A stretch of 64,000 nucleotides of DNA from Mauremys mutica (lineage: Eukaryota; Chordata; Testudines; Geoemydidae). Numbering within the stretch: position 1 is the first letter of the stretch; each line of letters begins with the position of its first letter. Shown here piece by piece: positions 45,286-57,480 of this stretch. The stretch is taken from the NCBI RefSeq assembly GCF_020497125.1, contig NC_059075.1, forward strand, positions 66,173,321-66,237,320. The letters run 5' to 3'. The notes below the pieces were generated by a model, which was not told the origin of the DNA, did not search any database, and saw nothing but the letters and a program-made list of their open reading frames with translations. Both the position numbers and the translations under genes were made by a program.

Positions 45286-47134
45286 TGTCCTTAGGCATAT
45301 GCAGAATACACAGCTGCGTAGGGCACCTGAAAATTTGGGGCACTACTGGGTCTTAGTGACCCTCCCAGCAATTCCTATCCCTGTTCTGACCCTTCCTGCA
45401 GGCTCCCACAGCTGGCTGCTGCAGCCTGGTGACTCTTACTCCAGAGGGGATCTAGTAACTTAAAAGTGAAAAAGCCTTCTAGCCTGCCAGACCTATTAGC
45501 ACAACATTCAAACTGTTAAAGAGCCATTCAAGTGGTAATGAAGCCATTTAACAGGCATTTGCCGACCCTCAGGTATATACTGTCAGTTTCTGAATTTACT
45601 GACAAAAAGAGTTGTGCATGACCGTAATATTTACTGAGAACATGTCAGTCTACAGGACCTTAGTTTAAAATTTGCTTTAAAAATATTTAATTAGTGAGTT
45701 GGTGAAGATTATAAAATCACATCCCTAAAAAATCCTTGTATAGATTTTTAGATGCACAATCATCTTTAGCCTTAAATGCTTGGATCTTCAGACATTTAGT
45801 TTTTTAAATACGGTAAATCCTTCAAAAGACCACCCTTATCTAAAATACACATTTTAATTTTAATTACTATAATAAAAACAAAACAAAAAATGCTTCCAAA
45901 GTCTTCCTGTCCTTTCTATCCACCCCTTTCTCCCTTCACCTCCCTCCCCCTTTGAAGACAGCCCTTAAAGGAAAAACACCCCTTTCCTTACAGATAGCTG
46001 AACAAAGTTTCCCTTTCTTTATTTCTGACTATCTGATTAACTAGTTTTAAGAGAACTCTCCAGCAAAATCAGTACCTAGTAAGATATACAATCCTTTGTT
46101 ATGCTTAAAATCTTTGGAAACATCTCTTTTAAAGTTGGTGAAATTTCATAAACATGTCTATTGTTATGGAGATCACACAAAGCAAATGAGTGTTCCCTTT
46201 TTCTAAAAGCAATAAACATTGTTATGAACACACTAAACCTCTGTGACTGATTAATTTAAAATAATGTCTTTGTTTCAGTGAGTTAAATATGTAGTAATCT
46301 GGAATAATGACTTTATGAAGGTTTAAGAGTACATTTAAAATATAAAATCATCTTAGAAATACTGATTAAGAAAATGTAAGACACAGAAGAGCTGCATCAT
46401 ATATTCCATAATATTTAATGTTGTATTCAGCAAGACAGCTGACTCGCCCTTACTACAAAGTTTTTGCAAATAAATCTCTGACAAACTTCAGGGCATATCA
46501 AAAAACCCATGACTGACATTTTTTATTCCTAAATGTAGTGCTTTTAATTAGGTACCTTCTGCATGTCCAGTTGTCACCATCTGGCATGCAGTGGAAAACA
46601 TGCTCCATTTTCTTTAGAAAGAAATTGCAGAAGAGTGTTTTTTTCAAATTTCACTTGCTTTATTTGGGTTCAGGGATTTGGCTGGAAGGGGGTGAGCAGG
46701 GTGAGGGATAGAAGAGAAGAGGGAGTTAGTGGGGAGAGGGCAGGGCCTGGGGCAGAGCAGGAGTGGAGAATGGATGAGGCCACAGGCAGAAGAGGTGGGC
46801 TGGGGAGCTAGCCTCCCCAAGTTGTAGCTTCACCCACTGCTTATGACAGCAGGTAAGAGCGGGTTGGCTCCCACACACCCAGTGCACGCTGCAGTGTTCT
46901 TAGGCAGGGGCCATATTCACAAAGCTAAATGTGCCAGCGCCGCACATTCTGTGTGAGGGAGAGGGTACGAGGGTCTCTGCGGGGAACTGTGACTCTCCGC
47001 CACTGTGAGGTGGGCCGAGTGTCATGTATCCTTTGCTGACTCGTCCCTCGCCTCCCCCTCCCCCCAGGGCTGCAAGCCCAGGCTGCGGTCAGGCATAGGG
47101 GCACCAGTTTAATAATACTGACCCCCTCCCCCTG
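45286..47134. other. Unassigned stretch, probably with decayed repeats
   Basis: No gene seen. 'ggctgtccttaggcatatgc' at 45283 and 'tgcgtagggcacc' look like the start of another reptile repeat, running to about 45420. A G-rich region at 46680-46800 and a C-rich CpG-containing region at 46850-47090 are unassigned. Confidence 0.4.
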
Positions 47135-47853
47135 TATGAGACTCAGGACTGGGCTAGGGTTTGTGTTGGAGGGTGTGCTAGGGTATCTGGGATTGGGGAA
47201 GACACTCTGTGGCCTAGGAGAATGTACGTGAAATGGTGTATGGGGTGTTTATGATATGTTAAAAATCTAGGGGGAATGTTTTGGCTGGTCTGGGGAATTT
47301 TGGGGGTCCTGGAACGTTAAAGAATGTCATTGTAAAAAGAACAAAGAATACAAGAGTTTTCTCTCCCTGAAAGGAAGGGAGGTGTGCCACAAGGACCCTG
47401 GTCCCTGGGAGTAAAGCTGCGCCCAGCTCCCCTGTGTCAGAGCAGATGAGTCCATTCAAGCCACCTAAAGGGGGCTGGGCAACACCTGAACCTATAAAGG
47501 GCAGGAAATGAGAGATGGAGGAGAGGGGTATCTGAGACAGGTGGTGTCTGGGGAAGGGGTGCCACAATAGAGTGGAGCTAATGCCATTGGCGGGTCCCTG
47601 GAGCAAGGGGCCAGGTGCGCAGGGAAGCAGGCCTGAGGTGCTGCTCCAGTAAGGGAGCAATGCTGATTAAAACTGGGAAGCTGCCAGGAGCAGGAGTGTC
47701 GGAAACCCCTGGAAGGGGTGGCCCTGAAGCCTGAGACAAAGGAGTGAGTTAAGACTGTTTTCTGCCTGTTCTAAGCAAATAAATGGTCTTAAAGGAGACT
47801 GGATGTGGCAGTGTGTGCTTGGAAGCCAGGGAGAAGCCCAACCCGGTGACAGA
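47135..47853 (+). mobile_element. LTR-like sequence with TATA box and poly(A) signal
   Basis: TATAAAG at 47493-47499 and AATAAA at 47778-47783, about 285 bp apart in sense order, and a right end reading CCCGGTGACA. This is the layout of a retroelement LTR. The left border is uncertain (about 47135 from 'tgtatgagactc'), and no target duplication could be fixed. Confidence 0.45.
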
Positions 47854-47953
47854 CACCAATAAAAATAAATAGTGTCAAGTTTTGTCTGTTAGAAGGAGAG
47901 TTTATTTCTTGGCTGATGCCTCTTCATGACTGAAACATCCTGTAAAATTACAG

Positions 47954-48074
47954 GTTTCAGAGTAGCAGCCGTGTTAGTCTGTATATGCAAAAAGAACAGG
48001 AGTACTTGTGGCACCACGAAAGCTTATGCTCAAATAAATTTGTTAGTCTCTAAGGTGCCACTAGTACTCCTTTT
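47954..48074. mobile_element. Penelope-like element (family A), inverted, with 13-bp TSD
   Basis: A perfect direct repeat TGTAAAATTACAG flanks it (47941-47953 and 48075-48087). The left part is the antisense of the family 3' end ('agcagccgtgttagtctgta', then 'aggagtacttgtggcacc'). At about 48018 it switches to sense with 'acgaaagcttatgctcaaat', 'ttgttagtctctaaggtgcc' and 'agtactcctttttg'. It thus folds back over about 40 bp. GAAAGC of the hammerhead-like core remains without its left half. Confidence 0.85.
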
Positions 48075-48087
48075 TGTAAAATTACAG

Positions 48088-48830
48088 CCATTTTTAAATC
48101 CCTGTCTGTATACGTAATTATTAAATGGTTCATATGTACTTAGACCAAGTGAGTAGCAGAGGTGCTTATGTCACCGCAAATAACATTCATAACTTCACTT
48201 AGCACAGATCCCATAATGTTTGCAAAAATGATATTCTAAAATAATTGCCTCCCTTGCAACACTCAGTATGTTTTAGCTTGTGAGCATAACTAATTCCTCT
48301 CCTTATGCATGAAGTAACATTACTGTACAGAGAATTCATCTTTAAATTGCTTTTTACAGAACAAATTTATTTGAAATGATCACAAGTAACTTTATAAATT
48401 GTCAGCCTGTCTTTCTTTAATTTGGTGTTGGGAGGCAGGGGGTCATGGTTTAGCTTTTACTGGTCTGATCTGACAAATCCAGATGTTTTCTAGAAAAACT
48501 ATTTTAAAGGCTCGATCCTTTCAAACACTACCGGTTGTAGTGCTTAGTACCAGGAGTAGTCCCCATTGAAGTCAAAGGGGAAAACTAACTGTAACATTCA
48601 GGATGACTGGTAATATGTTTGAAAGAAGAGAGCCTTAACTGGATCTTGTGATCATTAAGAAAGTTCAAGGCAAATGTTTATCTTATAATAAAATACAATA
48701 GTTGCAGATAAATAGCTGCTGAAGCCATTCTTGCTCTTTCATCTATAATTAGACCTGATTCAGGCCACCATAACTCATCTGGATAAGTAATGATTCTCAC
48801 AAGTAGTTCTGGTGAGTTTGATGTGAATAC
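48088..48830. other. Unassigned non-coding stretch
   Basis: No gene. A 'ccccattgaagtcaaagggg' phrase at about 48561 is a decayed foldback-MITE centre. Confidence 0.45.
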
Positions 48831-48843
48831 TCACCCTGAGTAA

Positions 48844-49070
48844 AGTATCAGAGGGGTAGCCGTGTTAGTCTGGTTCTGTAGAAGCAGCAAAGAATCCTGT
48901 GGCACCTTATAGACTAACAGACGTTTTGCAGCATGAGCTTTCGTGGGTGAATACCCACTTCTTCGGATGCAAGTAGTGGAAAACATCCGAAGAAGTGGGT
49001 ATTCACCCACGAAAGCTCATGCTGCAAAACGTCTGTTAGTCTATAAGGTGCCACAGGATTCTTTGCTGCT
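48844..49070. mobile_element. Penelope-like element (family A relative), near-perfect palindrome with 13-bp TSD
   Basis: A perfect direct repeat TCACCCTGAGTAA flanks it (48831-48843 and 49071-49083). The left arm (about 48881-48966) is antisense. The right arm (48983-49070) is its exact or near-exact reverse complement, including 'gaaagctcatgctgcaaaac' and 'gtctgttagtctataaggtg'. A 16-bp spacer separates the arms and the left arm continues further out to 'gtagccgtgttagtctg'. Both arms hold the hammerhead-like core CCGAAGA, GTGGGT/ACCCAC stem, GAAA. The arms are nearly identical, so this is recent. Confidence 0.85.
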
Positions 49071-49282
49071 TCACCCTGAGTAAGTTTACCAGAATCAAGA
49101 TCTGTGTCTCTTGTAAAGAACTAGAACAGACTGCAGCATAATTTTAACCATGTAAAAATGACACCCTGCCTTAACATTTGCATTTTTAAGTCATCATTTC
49201 ATTAAAGCCCTCACTAAAATGAAATTATAGGGTTATAAGGCCATAGAACCATGGTAAAAAAAAAATCACACTTTGCTATGAG

Positions 49283-49698
49283 TAGGGCTCTGTGTCTGTC
49301 ACAGAGACTGTGGAAGTTACGGATTCCGTGACTTTCTGTGACCTCTGTAACTTCTGCAGTGGCCAGTGTGTCTGACCCCAGGGCCACCCAAGCAGCGGCC
49401 AGTGAAGTTGGCCCCGGGGACCGCCTGAGCAGTGGTCCCGGGGGCGGCAGAAGCAGTGGTGGGTGGGCAGCGGGAGCAGCTGCTGCTCGGCAGCCGGTGC
49501 TGCTGGCCCCTGGGCCCCCCCAAGTAGCAGCCTCCCAGCTGCCCCCCCTGGAGCAGCACCCCCTGCCCCCCACCCAAGATTTAGTCAGGGGTATATAGTA
49601 CAAGTCATGGACAGGTCATGAGCCGTGAATTTTTGTTTATTGCCTGTGACCTGTCCATGACTTTTACTAAAAATACCCATGACTAAATTGTAGCCTTA
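49283..49698. mobile_element. hAT MITE
   Basis: Perfect 8-bp target duplication GCTATGAG at 49275-49282 and 49699-49706. Ends are TAGGGCTC and, reversed, TAAGGCTA. Inner inverted pairs around 'gtgacctgtccatgactttt' and 'caagtcatggacaggtcatg' allow folding. The GC-rich middle (49370-49570) gives chance frames on both strands. No transposase is present. Confidence 0.8.
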
Positions 49699-49706
49699 GC
49701 TATGAG

Positions 49707-50981
49707 TAAAGAAGCACAAAGGAATTGGTGGGTAGAAAGAGCTGGAGGAGGCTTGTAAATTGCAAATAATTTACAACAGTTGTAGAAATACTGTATTGTT
49801 CATGGAACATTTTAGAAGGATTTAGAGGATTTGTTGATGCTTTAACACTTCTTAAAAATTAAAAATTATTGAAAATGCAATCAAATTTGGCTCTTCTTAC
49901 AAACAAGAGTACTTTACACCTTGAAAAAAGAAAAATGAAGTGAAAACACGAACCATAACTTCAAAAAAAATTGGTCTTCTACGTCACTGTGTGTCAGTTT
50001 TGTGGAGATTGTTCTTTCAGTTGTCACTTTATTTCATTCATTTTAACCTCAGCTTTATTTATGTTTTTCCTTTTTTCTGTTAGAAATGGGTGTGAATCAA
50101 TACCCTAGTTCCAACTCCCTGGCTTCATCCCCTGAATGTGAACTCTAAGGAGCTGAATTTTGCAGCTCAGACTCCTTTCTGCTTCCTAGAAATGTCTTCC
50201 TTTTAATTCCCTTCCATTTTTTAAATTAATCCTCAGTTTTTCTTTTTTAATTCTCAGTTGTTTGATTTTCATCACTAATATTTTATCCCCGTCAGTGCTC
50301 TCAGCTTCTATTTTCATTCTGCTATGCAGATACTCCTTTTCTCTTTTCTTTTTCCCTATTTCGGGCAGAGACAGGAAGAGTGTATTTGTTGTATTTTTAC
50401 CACATTTACCCTTCATCCCCCTTTTAAACCATGTTTTGTTAACGCAGAAATTGTCTGCTATGAAGCTACAGGGCTAAACTCTGGGTCTAGTTTCCAGATA
50501 TGTGCTAGGAGTAGTGGAGAAAGTGGACCCGTAATGGTTGAGCAAAGGTCCAGGAACCAGTCTATATGTACAGTACTAAGCAGATGCAAGCAGAATGACT
50601 CAGGGACCCGGGGGACAGTGTACATTGTAGTGTTCCTTATGTCTGGCTACCTCCAGTACCTGCTACTAGATGCCAGCAGGCATACAGGGTGGACAAGAGC
50701 CTGGACAACCCCTCTTGAGGCTGGGAAGTATCAGCATGCACATTAGCCAGACCCCCCCAACTTAGCAATCATTGGAACATTTAGTTACCATTCTGCCTGG
50801 CTTTAATGTGGTTGTGCTGTGTGGGGTTAAAAGTTTCAGGCACCATCTTCCCAACCGGCACACGCATATACGACAAGGCAGGATGTAGCCCACAGAATGG
50901 ACCAACTCTGTTTTAACTTTATAACAGACTTACAGTGGATGCCTGAGAAGCCATATATTTGCCTGGTGGGCTTGTCTGTAT
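49707..50981. other. Unassigned non-coding stretch
   Basis: No gene; A-rich start and pyrimidine-rich middle. A 140-codon plus frame at 50324-50746 shows no recognisable domain. Confidence 0.5.
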
Positions 50982-51228
50982 GGGTATGTCTACACAGAAG
51001 CTGGGAGTGTGCTTCCCAGCATGGGTAGTCAGACACGCTAGTCCTGCTTGAGCTAGCACCCTGAAAATATCAGTGTGGCTGTAGCAGTTTGGGCTAACTA
51101 GTACAAACCTGCCTGAACCTCGCAGTACATACTATTCCGAGCTGCTGCCTGTAGTGCTGCAGCCACACTGGTACACCAGCTTCAGCAGAGCTAGTGCATC
51201 TGTCTACTGGGGCTGGGCAGGCATACTC
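50982..51228. mobile_element. Harbinger-like MITE
   Basis: It starts GGGTATGTCTACACAG like the MITE at 57100, and its right end reversed reads GAGTATGCCTGCCCAGC. Internal phrases such as 'gctagtcctgcttgagctag' and 'gctagtgcatctgtctactg' mirror one another. Target duplication is not clear. Confidence 0.55.
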
Positions 51229-53904
51229 TAAAATCTGTCTCCAGCAATGGAGGGTTAATCTGCTTCCTCCCAGAGGCAGGGAGTGTCTGCAGTCCTGCCC
51301 TAGCCAATCCCCTATTCTTACAAAACATGCCATATGATATTTTAATATCCACCCAGAACCTCATTTTTTAAGAGCTCATCCAAAAGACACCCTTCCCCCA
51401 CCATTTACTCAGAGTAAACTCAGTTTTCTTTGCCCAGGAAGAACAAAGGACACAGGTAGTTGACCCTGCCAGGATTAGAACCAGTATTCCCAGGGTTTCA
51501 CAATCAATTCACAGATCCTTAAACTACCCTTTCAGCTAATCCCTGCAGAGTAAAGACACATCATCCTGCATCTGAAGCATCACAGTCACCATTATTTCAC
51601 TTCATTATCTTAATTTTCATTTAAATACAGTGAACGGCTGATTGGCATGGCTGTGCCTTTTGCATTCAGGAACAGTGTGCTTCAAAGTATACGTGTCTTC
51701 TTTTTGGTTTAGGAGATTATGGGGATATAGCAGGCAGGATGCTATGGATCTCTCTCTCTCTTTCATTCACACTCCCCCTCTCTCTCCCTCTGTCCCTCCA
51801 AATCACCAGTTACACACTCAAATAATTCCAAATGAAAAAACAATAAGAAATGATTGAGTTAAAAAGAACCAGTGATACAGAACTGTTTCTCTCTTACTGG
51901 TAATTCAAAAGAAATCCTGTAGAAAGGTGACCATAACAGACGTGAAAGAAAATGCCAGGCACATTATAGTTTGGGATTGTATGTACATTGACATTATAGT
52001 ATGAATGCAGCAATGAAAAACATTTCCATGCAGATGATGAAACTACATTTCTTTGTGATTTAAAGCTCTGATTTGACAAATCATGGCAGTTGAGGTTGTG
52101 CTAAAAGGATTGCTGGAAACAGAAGTAGACATGTCACTGTAATAATGCAATTGTAACAGAGCTGCAGTTGGTAGACAGTGTACAGTTCAGTAGAAGAACA
52201 ATCATCAAAGCATTTACTAAATCTATATCTAGACATATAAATATACTGCGTGCATACATTTATTTCTATTTGGACGATGTACCTACTGGTATTCCCAAGC
52301 TCTAGGCACATGAATTATTAATAATCTTTAACACACACACACACACAATAATTCTCACAAATCCAGTGCCAACAGCGAGACACTCTCCAGTGTAATGTTT
52401 TCCATACGCAAAGAGCAAACCATGCATTTTCAATCTGGAGGAGTTATTTTTAATCCTCTCAATATCCTGCCACCCAATGGACAGGCAGAGAGCTTTTTTT
52501 ATGTTTAAAGGTCCAGTATACAGAAAACAGAATCATAAGTACATACACCACACCCAGACAATGAAAACTTGATTCTCCCTATTCAGTGCACTGACTCCCT
52601 CAAAGAAATTATGGGTGGATATATAGGCTTTCCAGTGAGTGCTGAAGGCCAGTGGAGATTTCACAGAATTACCTCTGCTATGGCCCATTGTTAGTAGTTA
52701 TTTGCTACGAGGCTAAAACTAGCAGGCACTCTAATGGTGTACATCTTTTGTATCTTACAGATACAAAGGAATTCCTGGATATATGTGACCCTAGGACCAG
52801 TACCTTTTGTTTGTATACATTTTAGTTATGATTTTCAGTGTTTACAGTATCTTACAGTGTTTACAGTATCACTAATAATGAGCAGAAATTCCTTACAACA
52901 TTGTTTAAGGGTGACCATAAGAGAAGTATGCAGACCAGCTACAACTGAGAGACATTCCATTCTTTCTTTGGGTGTGTGAGGGGGTGGGTAATATTAAGTG
53001 CAATGAGAAAAACAATTTCAGCAGTTTGCTCTTTGTGGTAAATTGGTTTAAAGCCCAGGCTTCATTTCACAGTCACAAAAACAATGTCCTGATTCTCATT
53101 CCTGTATCCCTGCACCAGCCTCCTTTCAGCTCCTCATATTTTTGGGGCAGCTAGAGGCTTGTCTGCCTGGCACCTGGTGCAAACTAAAGCAGCACAGTGT
53201 GCTGTGGCTATGTCCCTTCTTACCTTTTCTGCTCCTGACAAACCAGGGACTAGTGGATTCATTGTGGCAGTTCAATGCAGGCTGCAAAATGCCCCCTTAG
53301 GCTGGGGTTGTTTCCCAGTGGGAGATTTGCCAGCATACAAGGAATGCAGAATCAGGGGTTAAAAGAGGATCTTTTTAAAGTTAACTGTGTAGCATAGCAT
53401 TCTTGCTGTGAGATGGAGTCAAGCCAAAAGGCTTGGATCAAAATCTGTATCCCAACTTTTCATTGCTTAGAGACGTTCAGATCTGGGGTTTTGGTTCAGC
53501 CCATTATAACAGAAGGCAGAATCTCCACTTAATATTAAGAAAATCCTTTAAAAATATGAAGAAATCCCTAAGCATACTAATCAGTGGCAGCACAAGGTTC
53601 TAGAAAAAATAGCAACGGCTATAAAAGCTCTCTCAGAAATTCTCTGCATTATGAAAGAGACCCACAAATTCTTCATTCTTGAAAGAAAGCACATGTTGAA
53701 ATTCCTTGGCTGATCAGCCAAAATGAGCAGCGTAGTTCCTTTCCTCCCAGGAGAGGAAGTACAACGTGTCTTTTTTTCCCTCATCCTGAGGATATCTTCA
53801 TTTTGCTGAACTCTTAGTAGAACATTATATACTGTTATAGTAGGAAGTTGTTAATGATCTCTTCTAGGCTTCAAAGGACAAAGTCTCAAAAGAGCTTTAT
53901 GGCT
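51229..53904. other. Unassigned non-coding stretch
   Basis: No gene found. Simple repeats: (CT)n near 51750-51790, (CA)n at about 52332-52347, and a 22-bp duplication 'agtgtttacagtatc' at 52838-52870. Confidence 0.5.
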
Positions 53905-54665
53905 AAATAGTTTGCACTTCTGCAGCACTTCCATCCAAGAACCTCAAAAGCTGCTCAAATTCCTGTGGAATAAACTCTGTCTCTCATGTGAAGGAGATAT
54001 TTGTATCCAAAAGTTGGTAAGAAAGGAGTTAACCCTCTCCCTGTGGCTAGAAAATGAACCAGTTGTCTGTGCTGAGTATGGGGATTTACAGAGTAGTAGG
54101 CCAGGGTGAGCTGCAGGAAATGAATCATCCCTGACACTTATTTATAGGAAGGATGTGCTGTGGGGAATTGGGGTCTGGGTTTAGCAGGTTAGAGGGGGCC
54201 ATATCCTGTATTACTTGTTATTCCAGTGAAAAGGGGGTGTAAAATGCTACCAAATGGGATTGGTAACAATTTACAGCAACTCTGCCCTAGTGTAAATGAC
54301 TGCATAAGGTGTGGGACAATGGAACTCAGAAGAAAACCAGGCTCCCCCACCTAACTTCTCTATGGAATTTGGCTGAAATGAACTACATCTTATTCCTTTC
54401 TTTTGGCCATGGCTGAGGGATAGATGACCTACTGCATTAGGTTTGGCTCTTAAAGAGACAGAAAAAACTTTACATTTTGTTTCATAATAAAATGCAGGGC
54501 AAAGGTAGTTAAACTTCACCAAGCAGTGCAAAATCCTTTTGTGCACCAACCAGCCTATCACAGTATCATCTCATGTTACAGACTGAGAGTTTAATTCACT
54601 CACCCTCGGTCACATAGCAAGTTCATACAGAATGATTCCCTTGTGCTTTAAACACTACACCACGC
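53905..54665 (-). repeat. MIR-type SINE pieces, antisense, probably split
   Basis: A tail-like piece at 53910-53975 ('cacttccatccaagaacctc') and a head-like piece at 54575-54665 ('ttcactcaccctcggtcaca', ending 'tttaaacactacaccacgct', an A-box-like part in antisense) lie about 600 bp apart in the right order for one SINE with an unassigned insert. The link is inferred. Confidence 0.4.
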
Positions 54666-55829
54666 TGAAGGAGCAACTTCAAACTGATGTGATTGATTAA
54701 TTTATTTTAACAAAAAAGACCAAGGAGAGAAGAAAAGCCCCTCATGTATTATGGAGCTTCCTCCCAACTCACGCATTTGCCATCTAGTTTTCTCTTAGGG
54801 CTCACCAATCTTGGTATGGAACCAAGATTTTGGACTCAGTGGTTAAAGGATGCAAGAAAGGCTACAAAGCTTCTTGACACACTGCATTTCTCCTCACCCC
54901 TTTTACATCTCCTGCCCCAGGCATTGTTGCTGCCTGACAGAATATTGTGCTCTGTCCCCAGCAAAAGTGTGTGCTGGCAAAATATTTCAAGACAAGAAAT
55001 GAATCCAACAGCAGCCCTACTTTCCATACAAATTAGCCTGTGAGAATCATCAGGATAACAATAAAAAGAATCAGTCAAAGAAGCCTGTTTTTGGCTCAGG
55101 AAAAGGCAACAAAATCAGAGATGGGACTCAAATTCCACATGTGCAGGTGGGATGTGCTATTGTACCCCTAAACTACAAATCGCACCAACTAATGCACCTT
55201 AATTAAAGAGGCTTAAAGCCCCACAGATCAAACTGACTCCTCATAAAGCCCTTTATTGGCAAGTGGTTTCTGGGAACAATAGGATCATATGTCAAACAGA
55301 CGTGTTCAAGTTGCAAGATTCAGATCCAAGACTGTTCAGACTTGGGGTTTTAGTTCAAATCTGTCTCTAGGCTTAACTGTTTCAAGCAGGAAACCCCATT
55401 GATTTTTTAGGTCACAGAAAAGTTCAAAGAAGCAGAACCGTAATAAATCAGAGTTTTCCTCATTAATGATGAGCCTCTTTAAGTCATGTTGCCAATAAGA
55501 AAGATAGACATGACCTCTGGAAGCACCTGCTGTACTGTTGCCAACACTCTTCAGACTGTTACAGATAGGCATAACACAGAGAATAGCAAGAACCTCTCAG
55601 CAAAATGGGGAAAACAACACTGTGCTGGGCAGTTGATGAAATGCTGCTGGGGGGACAGGGGAAGGTATGAGGCTTGACCAATCCAGGCACTGCAGTTGAA
55701 AGGAAATGAATTAGCCCAGACAGTTGAGAGAGAATACTCAAAGGTCATTGAGGTAGCTAAGCAACAGGGAGGAAAAATCCTCCATCATGGTATTTCCAAT
55801 TGGAAATAACACAAGAAACCACATTTCTA
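54666..55829. other. Unassigned non-coding stretch
   Basis: No gene or clear repeat. A faint SINE-head-like antisense phrase is at 55115-55185. Confidence 0.45.
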
Positions 55830-56095
55830 TTTAGCAGTAGTGTGTCTAGTGGTTAGATTACATGACTGGGAGTTCTATTTCTGATCCTGTTGCAAAGTTG
55901 CTGCATGATCTTGGGTAAATAAATTAATTCTTCTGTGTCTTTCAGTTATCCTGTCTTGTAAATGCATATAATAGTACGTCCTTACTATGTCACGAGAGCA
56001 TTGGGAGGCTTAATTCAGCAATGTTTGTAAAGCATTTTGAGACCCTCAGATAAAAGGTGCTTCAGAAGTTCAGAGTAGAATAATTATTTTCTGTT
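55830..56095 (+). repeat. MIR-type SINE with tRNA-like head, near complete
   Basis: In order: tRNA-like head (GTCTAGTGGTTAGATTACAT as A-box region, and 'gttctatttctgatcc' as B-box region), the 'gatcttgggtaaat' core, 'ttgtaaatgcatataat', 'gaggcttaattcag', and the tail 'tgtaaagcattttgagaccc', ending in 'gaataattat'. This is the best preserved SINE of this type in the window and shows the family layout used to recognise the others. Confidence 0.8.
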
Positions 56096-56689
56096 TATTT
56101 CTAACAGGTAGACACACAAAGGGAACCATTTCGACATGTGTTAGTGTAGGTGGGAATGACTCACTTGGCTGGCTTAGAAGCTAGCTGCTGCTACAGTGCT
56201 AAATAAATTCCACAAAATAAATCTTGATAAATAAACAATGAATCTTCCTGCCTGCTACTAATGAAACCCAATATATTTCATATTTAATATACAAGTGTGC
56301 ATACATTCAAATGTATGTATATATACACCTATGTAATGGTCATCCTTAAAATGTCAGTTGCCTTGTATAACTCCTCAGATAATTAAGGGAAACAGTCTGT
56401 CCTGGAATCACAAAAGTGTGCTAGAGGATATAGAATTTCTTGTGAGGGATCCTGCATACTGGAACAATAGCTCTGCCATCCTTTTAGAGGACTGCCTGCT
56501 CCTTGGCCAGATGCCAATCCAAGCTGAAGTGCAGAAAGGGATCACATGTTTTTACCACCATAGTTTACCACTGTCAGAAGAAGCCCAGGTGACCTGGAGT
56601 CAACAAATGCCTGAGCCCATTCTTCAAGCTTTTAAGGTTGTTCACTATATTAGGGGTATTTGTGCATTTTATATAATACATTTTACTGA

Positions 56690-57075
56690 TGTAGACAAAA
56701 CCTTAGTGTTAAAGCACAAGACTAAGAATCCGGAGAGCAAAGTTCTATTCCTGATTCTGTCATAGATTCTCTGGGCCTGGTTCTCCACTGCCTGGCACCC
56801 TATGTAGTCATACATACCCGAGCAAAGTGGATGTAAAATGTTACAATTCAAATTTGTAGCTTTTACACTTTGCACAAGTGTCAAATACTACACAAGATAC
56901 AAGGCAGTGGAGAATCTGTCTGTGTGTGAGAACTAGGGCAGATGAGACTCTATGCCTCAGTTCCCCCTTTTTAAAAAATGAGAATAATACAAGGATGTTG
57001 TGAGGCTAATTTTGAAAATCTTGGATGGAAGTTACTAGAACAGCATCATAATAGTAAGAGTTTGCTTGTTTGGTA
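56690..57075 (+). repeat. MIR-type SINE, sense, split by a MITE
   Basis: The head 'ttaaagcacaagactaagaa' and 'caaagttctattcctgattc' (56708-56757) is followed after the MITE by the core 'ctatgcctcagttccccct' (56950) and 'gagaataatacaaggatg'. The two parts join in the normal order if 56773-56920 is removed. Confidence 0.65.
56773..56920. mobile_element. Short MITE inside a SINE
   Basis: Ends GGGCCTGGTTCTCCACTGCC and, reversed, GACAGATTCTCCACTGCC. An inner inverted pair ('gtaaaatgttac', 'tttgtagcttttacacttt') adds a fold. Target duplication is not clear. Confidence 0.65.
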
Positions 57076-57099
57076 CATCTGCTTGCAGGTTTCTTCTTT

Positions 57100-57370
57100 G
57101 GGTATGTCTACACAGCAAAGAAAAACTCATGGTTGGCCTGTGCCAGCCAACTCAGGCTTGCGGGGCTCAGGCTGCAGGGCTGTTTCATTGCTGTATAGAC
57201 TTCTGGGCTGGAGTCTGGGCTCTAGGACCCTGCAGGGTGGGAGGGTCCCAGAGTTCAGGCTCCAGCCCAAGCCCCGAAGTCTACAGAGCGATGAAATAGC
57301 CCCTTAGCCTGAGATCCCATCAGCTGGCATGGGCCAGCCGCAGGCTTTTCTTTGCTGTATAGATGTACCC
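57100..57370. mobile_element. Harbinger-like foldback MITE
   Basis: Ends GGGTATGTCTACACAGCAAA and, reversed, GGGTACATCTATACAGCAAA. Most of its 271 bp is an imperfect palindrome, for example 'cattgctgtatagacttctg' against 'gaagtctacagagcgatg', and 'ggctccagcccaag' in the middle. Flanks offer only TTT/TTA. Confidence 0.75.
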
Positions 57371-57480
57371 TTACTGGGTTTAATAGTTTTCAGCACATAT
57401 AGTATTTTATGTCACAAATCACTGTGTATTATAGTTACAAATAGGTGGCGCTTTGATAGAAAGTGTCACTGATTACCCTG

